A program made the translations under genes and the position numbers. Positions 23,737-31,440 of a stretch of DNA of 33,398 bases are shown piece after piece. Numbering within the stretch: the first letter of the stretch is position 1; each line of letters opens with the position of its first letter. The notes beneath the pieces were generated by a model. That model did not search any database and was not told where the DNA came from. It saw nothing but the letters and a program-made list of their open reading frames with translations. The stretch lies in contig CAJTYO010000027.1 in NCBI GenBank assembly GCA_910584045.1, positions 1 through 33,398 of the forward strand, given 5' to 3'. This DNA comes from an uncultured Oscillospiraceae bacterium (GTDB lineage Bacteria > Bacillota > Clostridia > Oscillospirales > Oscillospiraceae).

Positions 23737-25599
23737 TCACAAAGGAAGAGAAGGCGGAGCCTCCGCGCCTGTGGATTCTGCCGGAGAAGCCGGCACAGGC
23801 CCATCTCCCTCCGGGTAGGCGATGGAAATCACGGTTCCGCCGCCGCCGCTGTCAATAGAGAACGTCGCGTCCCCGCCGTACAGAAGGCGCAGTCTCTTCA
23901 AGATGTTGTGCAGACCCACAAAGGCCTTCTCTTCGCGCACATCACAGCCGCCGCTCTCCAGCGCCTCCCACATATCCCGCAGGCGGCGGAGGATCTCCTC
24001 CGGCATCCCCCGGCCATTGTCGGACACCCGCACATGGACCAGTCCCGCCTCCGCGTGGATGGCGATGCGAATCTCCCCCTGAAGCTTGTAGGGAGATATG
24101 CCGTGCTGAATGGCGTTTTCCACCAGTGGCTGAAGCAGGAAGCCAGGACTGGGGCAGCTGTGGACTGCCTCCTCCGCCTCCACCTGGTAGCGCAGGCGGT
24201 CGCCGAAGCGTTTGTGCTGAAGGTACATATACAGCTCCACCCGCTCCAGCTCCCGGCCAATGGTTGCCTGGCCAGTGGACTGCTCGATGCTGGAGCGGAA
24301 CAACCTGCCAAGGGCAATAACCATCTCGGAGATATCCGCCTCCCCGTGCTCAAGGGCCATCCAGCTGATGGTGTCCAGCGTGTTATAGAGAAAATGGGGA
24401 TTAATCTGCATTTGCAGATTTTGCAGTTCCGCCTCCTTGTAGCTGATGAGCAGCTGCTGCTTCCGGCTCTCCGCGTCCAGCAGCTCCCGGAGAAGATCGT
24501 CCAGGCGGGTGGCCATATGGTTGAACTGCCGGGCGATCTCCTCGATCTCAATAATGTCCGTATCCAGTGCCATTGTGCCGCCCCAGTCCCCCTGCTCCAC
24601 TCGAGCAAAGCTGCGCCGCAGACGCTCGAACACAGCGGTGATGTCCCCAGCGTTGCGCCGGGCCACAAAGCAGGCGCACACCAGCACCAGACCCGCCAGC
24701 ACCGCCGACAGCCACAGAACCCCCTCTGTGTCCTGAAACACCTGTGCCTCGGGAATCAGGCATACACAGTACCAGTCCGTATCGGAGCGCTGGAGCCGCC
24801 GGGCCGACGCTATGGCCGGCGCACCGTCATGCCAGATCCGCACAGCGGCGCCGGCGGGGACCCGGAGCAGGTCGGTGACAGCCTCACCGGTCTGATCGCG
24901 CCGGCTGGAGGCCAGGACTACGCCGCCGGCGCTGAGAAGATAGGTGTCGTACATCTCCTGAGTTGGATGCAGCAGCTGGCCCACGTCCGAAAAGTTGAAC
25001 TCCACCACAAGATAGCCCAGCAGGTCGCCCACCCGCACATCCGCGCTGGTGCTGCGGGCGCGGACCTTGGCTGCCACAGAGCAGACGTAGGAGAGCTCTC
25101 CTCCGGCTGTGGCCGTGTGCCCCAGCTCCGTCAGCCAGCATGTATTCCGGTAATCCGCCTCCACATCCTCAAACCATTCGTAATCCCGCACGTTGTGGTC
25201 CGTCAGCTCGAAACGGCTGCCGATGAGTGTGCCGTCGCCGGCGTATACCGCCACATTTTCCGCCTGAGAGAAGAAGAGGGTCAAACTGCCGATAAGATCA
25301 TTGACCCGAATCTTCAGCTCGTTGAGGGAGGCATAATCCCCCCGGCGGTACTGGATCATAGCCTCCTGGAGGCCGGTACTATAGATGGTGGAGCGCATAC
25401 TGCCCTCCACCATCTCCATGTGGGTTTCCACATTCCGCGCCCGCTGTTCCACCGCCGTGCGGACGCCGCCGCGGGCGGTGCGGTAGGCGCTGACCCCCGT
25501 CAGCAGACCGGCGCATACACACACCAGCAGGGAGGCCAGGATAATAGGAACATAAAAGGAACGGGTAAAATAGGCGTTCAGGGTCTGCTTTTTTTTCAT
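23737..25599 (-). CDS. Sensor histidine kinase, YesM type
   Basis: This 620-residue kinase is the sensor for the sugar operon. It has an N-terminal membrane segment (about 14-36), an extracellular sensor region (about 37-290), a second segment (about 293-312) and a HAMP domain (about 313-370). The His_kinase domain carries H402 in QMQINPHFLYNTLD. The ATPase domain has FLLQPLVENAIQHG (N box) and VSDNGRGMPEEIL (G box). The YesM class senses extracellular sugars, often with a binding protein. The start lies 10 bases after the response-regulator stop. The ligand is not readable from sequence. Confidence 0.95.
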   Translation of the reverse strand: MKKKQTLNAYFTRSFYVPIILASLLVCVCAGLLTGVSAYRTARGGVRTAVEQRARNVETHMEMVEGSMRSTIYSTGLQEAMIQYRRGDYASLNELKIRVNDLIGSLTLFFSQAENVAVYAGDGTLIGSRFELTDHNVRDYEWFEDVEADYRNTCWLTELGHTATAGGELSYVCSVAAKVRARSTSADVRVGDLLGYLVVEFNFSDVGQLLHPTQEMYDTYLLSAGGVVLASSRRDQTGEAVTDLLRVPAGAAVRIWHDGAPAIASARRLQRSDTDWYCVCLIPEAQVFQDTEGVLWLSAVLAGLVLVCACFVARRNAGDITAVFERLRRSFARVEQGDWGGTMALDTDIIEIEEIARQFNHMATRLDDLLRELLDAESRKQQLLISYKEAELQNLQMQINPHFLYNTLDTISWMALEHGEADISEMVIALGRLFRSSIEQSTGQATIGRELERVELYMYLQHKRFGDRLRYQVEAEEAVHSCPSPGFLLQPLVENAIQHGISPYKLQGEIRIAIHAEAGLVHVRVSDNGRGMPEEILRRLRDMWEALESGGCDVREEKAFVGLHNILKRLRLLYGGDATFSIDSGGGGTVISIAYPEGDGPVPASPAESTGAEAPPSLPL

Positions 25600-25609
25600 G
25601 GCATTTTCT

Positions 25610-26653
25610 TCAGTCCTCAGGATTCCGGCCGAGGCGGCGAAGATACTGGGATGGGGACATGCCGAAGTATCGGCGGAAGGCGTCGGAAAAATATCGGGAG
25701 TTGGTATAGCCCACAGCGTCCGCCACCTCGTACATCTTCAGCTCTCTCTCCAGAATCAACTTCCTGGCCAGCTCCATCCGTTTTTGTACCAGATAGGTTT
25801 TTATGCCGCTCTTATGCTGCCTGGAGAAGAGGGCCGAAAGATAGCTGTAGCTGACGTTCAGTTCCTGGGCTAAAAGTCCCAGAGAGAAGTCCTTCTCGGT
25901 ATAGCGCTCGTCAATAATGGTCCGAGCCCTCTTATACAGCACAACGGACATCTGGCCGGCGCTGTCGCCGATGGCCTCCACCGCCGCCTTCAAAAGCCCC
26001 GGAAAGACCGCCGCCGCTTCCTCCGGCGGCGTATTCTCCAACGTCTCCAGCTGGGCTCTCACAATACCGAAGCAGGACTCCAGTCGCTCCAGCACCTCCC
26101 GGCAGCAAGACGCCGCGTCCTCGGCGGGCAGTGGACGCAGACGGCGCAGAAAGCTCTCGCCCTCCTCCTTGGCCTGCTCCGGCTCGCCGCGCTCTATGCA
26201 GGCGATCAAGGATTGGGCATATTTCTGTGGGTCGATGCGCTCATAGGCGGGAGCGGCCGGCTCCAGGGGGCGGCGCTCCTCGTCCAGGCGGGCCCGGAGG
26301 GCCGTAAACACGGCGGCCACCTGCTTGGGGTCGATAGGCTTGAGGAGATAGTCCTCCACCCGCAACTTGATGCTCTCGCGGGCATACTCGAAGTTGCTAT
26401 AGCCGCTGATTATGATTACTTTAAGGTTAGGGTCGGTTTTTCGAATGACCCGGATCATCTCCAGACCGTTCATCTCCGGCATCTGAATATCCAGCAGAAT
26501 GGCGTCCACCGGATGACTCCGGAGAAGCGCCAGTGCCTCCACGCCGCTGCCGGCGGTGGCTGCCACCTGGAACCCCAGGGACTGCCAGGGGATGCTGGCA
26601 CGCAGCCCGTTGCAGATAATGGGCTCATCATCCACGATCATCAGATGGTACAT
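25610..26653 (-). CDS. Response regulator with AraC-type DNA-binding domain, YesN type
   Basis: This 347-residue protein is the partner of the YesM-type kinase. The receiver domain begins MYHLMIVDDEP (acidic pocket D8, D9) and has the phospho-acceptor D55 in LLDIQMPEMNG and the Lys of LLKPIDP near 104. A helical linker follows. The C-terminal AraC domain (about 250-345) has two helix-turn-helices: LAQELNVSYSYLSALFSRQ and VADAVGYTNSRYFSDAFRR. I chose ATG at 26653, where the conserved receiver begins; the frame opens 21 codons upstream in the yesL-like gene. The YesL-like stop is only 4 bases away. It should activate the promoter at 23676-23704. Confidence 0.95.
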   Translation of the reverse strand: MYHLMIVDDEPIICNGLRASIPWQSLGFQVAATAGSGVEALALLRSHPVDAILLDIQMPEMNGLEMIRVIRKTDPNLKVIIISGYSNFEYARESIKLRVEDYLLKPIDPKQVAAVFTALRARLDEERRPLEPAAPAYERIDPQKYAQSLIACIERGEPEQAKEEGESFLRRLRPLPAEDAASCCREVLERLESCFGIVRAQLETLENTPPEEAAAVFPGLLKAAVEAIGDSAGQMSVVLYKRARTIIDERYTEKDFSLGLLAQELNVSYSYLSALFSRQHKSGIKTYLVQKRMELARKLILERELKMYEVADAVGYTNSRYFSDAFRRYFGMSPSQYLRRLGRNPED

Positions 26654-26657
26654 CTGA

Positions 26658-27329
26658 CTACGCCCCCCCTTTGCCGTCTTTGCCCTCTGCCGCGTCCTCC
26701 ATGCAGGGGGCGGCACAGAAGGTTCCGACCAGATAGGTCAGGGAAAACAACAGCAGAACAATAGCGATCCATGCGCTCTGCCAGTTCCGGAGGCACACTG
26801 TCCACATCGCCACTGCGGCGGCAAAGGCAGCCAAGGAATAGGGTAGCCGCCCAAGGGCCAGACAGAAGGCTCGCAGGAGAATCCGGCGGGCCCCCTCCCG
26901 GGAGGTGTGCAGCAGGGGCAGTGCGTAGAATTTGACCAAGATCACCAGCACCAGCGCCGCCGCGTTCACCCCGCAGCCCAACCAGAACAGCGGATTAGCC
27001 GCGCCTGCGCCGAGGTAGATAAGCAGCCCCCATAGCAGGAGGACCTCCATGGCCGTCAGGAACCCGGCCACGGCAAAGACCGTCCGGCCAAAGCGGAAAA
27101 AGCAGCGCCAATAGCTCCCAAGAGGGTGGGAGCCTTGTCCCCGGCACATGTCCAGCAGCACCTTTACCAGCGCAGAGGCGGCAAAGGGGATGGTCACTAT
27201 GGGGGCGCAGCAAAGCAGGTAGAACAGGTTCAGAACGATCAGCTCAAAGAGATTCTGATAGAGAAGCATGAGAAGCTTCCCCGGCCCGCGGACAGGGACC
27301 CCGTCCACAGGCCAAACGGGTAAACCCAT
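26658..27329 (-). CDS. YesL-like DUF624 membrane protein
   Basis: This 223-residue membrane protein belongs to the YesL/DUF624 group that accompanies YesM/YesN sugar operons. About five hydrophobic segments are seen, beginning LFELIVLNLFYLLCCAPIVT (about 29-48). The start at 27329 (MGLPVWPVDG) is set by GGGAGG 6 bases upstream; the frame extends 16 codons earlier without such a site. It is first in the ten-gene locus. The biochemical role of YesL proteins is not established; a part in sensing or transport is inferred from context only. Confidence 0.88.
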   Translation of the reverse strand: MGLPVWPVDGVPVRGPGKLLMLLYQNLFELIVLNLFYLLCCAPIVTIPFAASALVKVLLDMCRGQGSHPLGSYWRCFFRFGRTVFAVAGFLTAMEVLLLWGLLIYLGAGAANPLFWLGCGVNAAALVLVILVKFYALPLLHTSREGARRILLRAFCLALGRLPYSLAAFAAAVAMWTVCLRNWQSAWIAIVLLLFSLTYLVGTFCAAPCMEDAAEGKDGKGGA

Positions 27330-27375
27330 GGATACACCTCCCTCTGGCTCATGTGACAAAATCAAAATTATACCC

Positions 27376-27404
27376 ATTGTATCAGAAGGTAAGGTGTATT
27401 ACAA
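27376..27404 (-). promoter_or_regulatory. Promoter of the YesL-YesN-YesM genes and the whole sugar locus
   Basis: On the minus strand, TTGTAA (27399-27404) and TACAAT (27376-27381) are 17 bases apart. A perfect TATAAT follows at 27367-27372 and might serve as a second -10. RNA would start about 40 bases before the ATG at 27329. Confidence 0.75.
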
Positions 27405-27499
27405 GTGAGAATTCATGGACTGGTTTTTCCGACAGTGCAGGGGTACAACACATGTTGGATGGAGAACTGTTGATGAAATCCCCGCCAATAATTAAACAG

Positions 27500-27537
27500 C
27501 GAAGAGGAAGGGATGCCGGGGCATCTCTTCCTCTTCG
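27500..27537. terminator. 17-bp hairpin terminator after the LysR gene
   Basis: Left arm 27500-27516 and right arm 27521-27537 pair with one G-U, around CGGG. On the minus strand CTGTTTAATTATT follows, a modest T-rich tail. It marks the end of the potassium-uptake/LysR transcript. Confidence 0.8.
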
Positions 27538-27544
27538 AAATTTT

Positions 27545-28429
27545 CTATATGCTGTGCAGGGCACCCACAATCCGTCTGGAGTAGGCGATAAACTCCCCGA
27601 TGATGGGGGCGGCCTCCGCCAGAGAGCGGACGGCGATGCCGATGTGCCGGGAGGCCGGTGGATCCAGCGGCAGGGCCCGCACATTGTCCCGGAGGCCCTG
27701 GAGCACCAGCTGGGAGAGAATGCTGACCCCCAGGCCGTGCTCCACCATGGACACGATGGCTGCGTCCTCCACGGCAGTATTGCTGCGGATATCCGGGCGG
27801 ATGCTCTGGTCCTCAAATACGCCTAGGATGTCCAGGTCAAAGCCCAGGGAGGGCATGAGGAACTCCTTTCCCCCGAACTCCGCCACTGGGAAGCAGGTCC
27901 GCTCACCGATGGGGTAGTCCGGCGGCAGAATGGCCAGAAGCGGGTCGTCCCACAGTGGCGTCCAGTCACATCGCCAGCGGTCCTGACGACTGGCAAAGCT
28001 GAGGTCAACGGTGCCCTCCTGGAGCCAGCGGTAGATCTCCTCCACGCTGCCCATGCGGATGTCCACCGACACGCCGGGACGCGCCCAGCGGAACTGCTGG
28101 ACGATGGTGGGCAGCCAGTGCATACAGATGCTGGAGTAGGCGGCCACCCGGATGCTTTCCCGGCGGCTGCCGGACTGGGCGGCAATCTGCTGCTCCAGGC
28201 GGCCCGCCGCCTGCAAAAGCTCCTGGATCGCGGGAACAAGGCGCTCCCCGGCGGCGGTGAGGCGTACGCCGGAGCGGTCCCGCAGCAGGAGAGGGAAGCC
28301 CGTCTCCTTTTCCATCGCGTTCATCATATGGGTCAGGCCGGACTGGGTCAAACCCAGCCGCCGGGCGGCTCGGGTGAAGCTGCCCAGCTCCACAGCGGTG
28401 AGCATGGCCTCCCACTTCTTCGTCTCCAT
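27545..28429 (-). CDS. LysR-family transcriptional regulator
   Basis: The 294 residues show the LysR order: a winged helix-turn-helix in the first 60 (FTRAARRLGLTQSGLTHMMN at about 18-37) and a periplasmic-binding-like effector domain from about 90 (ESIRVAAYSSICMHWLPTIV). The start lies 4 bases after the ktrA stop, with no strong ribosome site of its own, so it is the third gene of the ktrB-ktrA transcript. LysR proteins usually regulate a divergent gene; none lies next to it, so its targets are probably elsewhere. The ligand is unknown. Confidence 0.93.
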   Translation of the reverse strand: METKKWEAMLTAVELGSFTRAARRLGLTQSGLTHMMNAMEKETGFPLLLRDRSGVRLTAAGERLVPAIQELLQAAGRLEQQIAAQSGSRRESIRVAAYSSICMHWLPTIVQQFRWARPGVSVDIRMGSVEEIYRWLQEGTVDLSFASRQDRWRCDWTPLWDDPLLAILPPDYPIGERTCFPVAEFGGKEFLMPSLGFDLDILGVFEDQSIRPDIRSNTAVEDAAIVSMVEHGLGVSILSQLVLQGLRDNVRALPLDPPASRHIGIAVRSLAEAAPIIGEFIAYSRRIVGALHSI

Positions 28430-28433
28430 GGCG

Positions 28434-29081
28434 CTACCGGATCACCTTTCGGATATCCTCAATGCGGCCCAGCACCAGCAGGTGTTCCTCCTTGCGGAAG
28501 GCGTAGTCCGGGCTTAGGTTGGGGACGACGGTCTCCCCCCGCTTGACGGCAATGACCGTGAGATGGTACTTCACCCGGAAATTCAGCTCCTTCAGGCTCT
28601 TGCCCACCCAGCGGTCCATAGGCTCCAGCTCATAGATGGAGTGATCGGAGGTGAGGGGGATGCAGTCAAAAATGCTGTCGGAGCTCTCGCTGATAGCCAG
28701 GCGGGTGGCCGCATCTCGCTCAGGGTAGATGATGTAGTCCGCGCCGTTGCGGAGGAGGAACTTGGCCTGCATGTCGTCGTCGGCCTTGCTGAACACCTTT
28801 TTGGCTCCCAACTCCTTGAGGAGGCTGGTGATCTGGAGACTGCCCAGGACGTTGCTGTCCCCCAGGCAGACAAAACAGGCGTCAAAGCTGTCCACGCTGA
28901 AGGAGCGCAGTACCTCCTCATTGGTGCAGTCGCCCACCTTGGCGCTGACCACCAGGGGGAGTATGTCCTCCAGAGTCTCGCTGTTCTGATCCACCGCCAT
29001 GACCTCGCACTTCTGGTCCGTCAGGGCGCGGCAGAGGTGGTGGCCGAAGGATCCCATGCCAATCAACAGAAAAGATTTCAT
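28434..29081 (-). CDS. ktrA: Potassium uptake regulatory subunit KtrA/TrkA family
   Basis: This 215-residue cytoplasmic protein gates the KtrB channel. The RCK_N Rossmann domain has GMGSFG (8-13) and VMAVDQN (about 26-32), which bind NAD(H) or ATP/ADP. The RCK_C domain (about 135-215) carries VKYHLTVIAVKRGE and could bind c-di-AMP, as in Firmicute KtrA. A single RCK unit and this length mark it as KtrA rather than double TrkA. AGAGG lies before the start, next to a GNRA-type hairpin (GCCGCC-GGAA-GGCGGC), which may affect translation. Confidence 0.94.
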   Translation of the reverse strand: MKSFLLIGMGSFGHHLCRALTDQKCEVMAVDQNSETLEDILPLVVSAKVGDCTNEEVLRSFSVDSFDACFVCLGDSNVLGSLQITSLLKELGAKKVFSKADDDMQAKFLLRNGADYIIYPERDAATRLAISESSDSIFDCIPLTSDHSIYELEPMDRWVGKSLKELNFRVKYHLTVIAVKRGETVVPNLSPDYAFRKEEHLLVLGRIEDIRKVIR

Positions 29082-29142
29082 CGCGGAATACCTCTTTCTC
29101 CGCCGCCTTCCGGCGGCAATATGTTTCAGAAGCGCCGGGCCG

Positions 29143-30492
29143 TCACCCGATGGTTATGTCCTCCCGGGGCAGGGTCACGGGGGGCAGAGCCCGCTTCTCC
29201 AGCAGTGCCACGGCAAAGGATATGCTTCCTACCCGCCCGCAGTACATGAGAAAAATAATGACGAACCGGCTCAGGGGCAGGAGATCCCTGGTGATGCCCA
29301 TGGTCATCCCCGCCGTGCCGATGGCGGAAAAGGTCTCGAACAGAACCTCCGTCAGGCCTATCCGCTGGACAGCGCAAATGACGACCGCCCCCGTCAGCGC
29401 CAGCAGAAGGTTGGTATACAGCACCGCCGTGGCCTTCTTCAGCGCGTCGTCACCGATGCTGCGTCCAAAGGCGTTGGCGCTCCGCTCCCGGCGGATGCCG
29501 GACAGGGCGTGGAGCAGGATCACGAATACCGTTGTCGTCTTTACGCCGCCAGCGGTGGATCCGGGACTGCCGCCGATGAACATGAAGATGATCGTCAGCA
29601 GTAGGCTGCCGCTAGTCAGCGCACCGGTGTCCGTGGAATTAAAGCCTGCCGTGCGGGGGGTTACCGCGTCAAACAGGGCTGCGAGCACCTGCTCCCCCAA
29701 GGGGCGGCCCACCCCCAGGTTGTTCCTTTCCAACAGGAAAAACAGCAGCCCGCCCCCAGCGGTCAGCAACAGGTTCATAGCTAGTACGACCTTGGTTTGC
29801 AGGCGGTAGCGCCGCCAGCGCAGCTTGTTTCGCACCAGATCCTCCCAGACCAGAAAGCCCGTACCGCCGACAAGGATCAGCGTGCAGACAGTCAGACTAA
29901 CCAGGGGGTCCCCGGCATAGGCGGTGAAGGAGGAGTATTCTCCGCTGTAGGGGCCCATGAGGTCAAACCCGGCGTTGCAGAACGCGGAGACGCTGTGCCA
30001 AACACCGTAGTAAATCCCTCTGCCCCACCCCATCTGGGGCACAAAGCGGATGGATAAAAGCGCCGCCCCCAGGCCCTCCGCCAGCAGCGTCCCCAGGAAG
30101 ACCAGCTTCATGAAGGGCACGAAGCCGCCCAGGCGGTCATAGCTGACGCTGTCCACCACCACCTCCCGCTGCCGCAGACCCAGCCGCTGCCGCAGCAGCA
30201 GCAGGAACAGCGTGGCAATGGACATAAAGCCTAAGCCGCCGGTCTGGATCAGCAGGATGATGACGGTCTGGCCGAAAACGGTCCAATAGGTCCCCGTGTC
30301 CTGAGGCACCAGGCCGGTGACGCAGGAGGCAGAGGTGGCCGTGAACAGCGCGTCCAGAAAGGAGGCTCCCCCCGGACCCTGGCTGGCGGCGGGCAGCATC
30401 AGCAGCGCCGTTCCCAGGGCGATCATGATGAAAAAGCCCAGGGCGATGATCTGCACACTGGACAGCTTGGCTCTCTTCCCGCGTCGCTGCAT
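29143..30492 (-). CDS. ktrB: Potassium uptake channel subunit KtrB/TrkH family
   Basis: This 449-residue membrane protein is the ion-conducting subunit. Four pore repeats are readable: TSASCVTGLVPQDTG, SAFCNAGFDL, TPRTAGFNSTD and FSAIGTAGMTMGI, each with the central Gly of the filter. Ion flow in Ktr is usually coupled to Na+ or to membrane potential. I chose ATG at 30492 (MQRRGKRAKLSSVQ), 44 bases after the predicted RNA start. The frame is open 54 codons further but this crosses the promoter. It is followed by ktrA after 61 bases. Confidence 0.94.
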   Translation of the reverse strand: MQRRGKRAKLSSVQIIALGFFIMIALGTALLMLPAASQGPGGASFLDALFTATSASCVTGLVPQDTGTYWTVFGQTVIILLIQTGGLGFMSIATLFLLLLRQRLGLRQREVVVDSVSYDRLGGFVPFMKLVFLGTLLAEGLGAALLSIRFVPQMGWGRGIYYGVWHSVSAFCNAGFDLMGPYSGEYSSFTAYAGDPLVSLTVCTLILVGGTGFLVWEDLVRNKLRWRRYRLQTKVVLAMNLLLTAGGGLLFFLLERNNLGVGRPLGEQVLAALFDAVTPRTAGFNSTDTGALTSGSLLLTIIFMFIGGSPGSTAGGVKTTTVFVILLHALSGIRRERSANAFGRSIGDDALKKATAVLYTNLLLALTGAVVICAVQRIGLTEVLFETFSAIGTAGMTMGITRDLLPLSRFVIIFLMYCGRVGSISFAVALLEKRALPPVTLPREDITIG

Positions 30493-30542
30493 AAGGTTCA
30501 CCCGTCTTTTCCGCCCCGCACTCCGGGGTCGTTTGTTGTCCC

Positions 30543-30571
30543 AGTATACCACATTTTTCGGAAAACTGCAA
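30543..30571 (-). promoter_or_regulatory. Promoter of ktrB-ktrA-lysR
   Basis: On the minus strand, TTGCAG (30566-30571) and TATACT (30543-30548) are 17 bases apart, a close sigma-A match. It sits in the 86-base gap after the endonuclease-like gene and shows that the longer ktrB start is wrong. Confidence 0.85.
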
Positions 30572-30578
30572 CCGCCGG

Positions 30579-31334
30579 TCAGCCCTCCGAATGCAGAACC
30601 GCCCAAACAGGGTAGTGGTCGGAGAGAAAGACGCCCTCCCGCTGGTCCGTCCACTTCCCCACGCCCCCGCAGGCAAAGCCCCTTGTCAGGATGTAATCAA
30701 TAGAGCAGGGCGGGTCCCCGCACCCGAAGCCGTGGTAAGTCACGCCGATGTCCCGGGTCTCGTTTCTGTAGGGCGTACCCTCCAGCGTCGCCATCTCCGG
30801 GCTGTCCGGCTCCGCGTTCATATCGCCTACAATGGCGGTGGGCGCGTGGGGGAACAGGCCGGGAGTCTCCAGCTTCTCCAGGATCTGGGCCAGACCCCGT
30901 TCCCGGGCTTCGGCGAACTCGTGGTCCAGGTGTGTGTTGACGAGGCGGAACACCCGCTTGGAGGACAGATCCTCCAGGAGGACCTCCGTCCCCGTCCGGG
31001 GGCAGATGCTCTGCTTTGGATAGCGGGAGCCCGGTACAGCGGGCGTCTCCGACAGCCAGAAGGTCTCCATTTGAAGCAGCGCGAAGCGGTTCTTTCGATA
31101 GGCCACTGTCATCTGCTCGTCCTCCAGTGTCCCGCTGCGGCCGCAGCCAACGATATAGTAGTCCGTCAGCTCCTCCCGCAGCCACGCGGCCACGTGGGGC
31201 AGCACCTCCTGGAAGCACACCACATCCGGCTCCTCCCGGTGCAGTTTCTCAAGAATCAGGGGCTTACGAAAGCAGAAGTTGTTCTTTCCGTCCTCGCCAT
31301 AGTCACAGCGGATGTTAAAGGTCACAAGCTTCAT
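30579..31334 (-). CDS. Endonuclease/exonuclease/phosphatase-family protein
   Basis: The 251 residues follow the EEP (DNase I-like) fold with all main motifs: FNIRCDY (N7), DVVCFQEV (E43), VNTHLDHE, IVGDMNAEPDS, CSIDYIL and SDHYPVWA (final Asp-His). These make an Mg2+-dependent phosphodiesterase or phosphatase. No signal peptide or lipid-binding part is seen, so it acts in the cytoplasm. Substrates in this family range from DNA to phospholipids and cannot be read here. ATG at 31334 has GGAGGA upstream; the frame opens 27 codons earlier inside the terminator region. Confidence 0.92.
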   Translation of the reverse strand: MKLVTFNIRCDYGEDGKNNFCFRKPLILEKLHREEPDVVCFQEVLPHVAAWLREELTDYYIVGCGRSGTLEDEQMTVAYRKNRFALLQMETFWLSETPAVPGSRYPKQSICPRTGTEVLLEDLSSKRVFRLVNTHLDHEFAEARERGLAQILEKLETPGLFPHAPTAIVGDMNAEPDSPEMATLEGTPYRNETRDIGVTYHGFGCGDPPCSIDYILTRGFACGGVGKWTDQREGVFLSDHYPVWAVLHSEG

Positions 31335-31388
31335 CTCTCTATGTCCTCCCAACAGATAATTTCCATAAAGGTCTCTGTATCTCTTATA

Positions 31389-31439
31389 AGTAAAAACGGA
31401 GAGTATTGACTGCATTCGACAATACTCTCCGTTTTTACT
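31389..31439. terminator. Perfect 20-bp hairpin terminator after the polysaccharide deacetylase gene
   Basis: Left arm 31389-31408 and right arm 31420-31439 are perfect complements around an 11-base loop. TTTTT lies near the outer end of the stem on both strands. It begins 2 bases past the deacetylase stop codon. Confidence 0.88.
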
Positions 31440-31440
31440 C

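Noticed and set aside
23908..25854. 648-residue open frame on the plus strand
   Set aside because: It lies antisense to the histidine kinase and response regulator genes, has no ribosome site, and has the His/Gln/Pro/Arg-rich composition typical of antisense frames in GC-rich genes.
30493..30654. Longer start for the KtrB gene
   Set aside because: It would run across a clear -35/-10 promoter; the pore protein's usual N-terminus begins at 30492.
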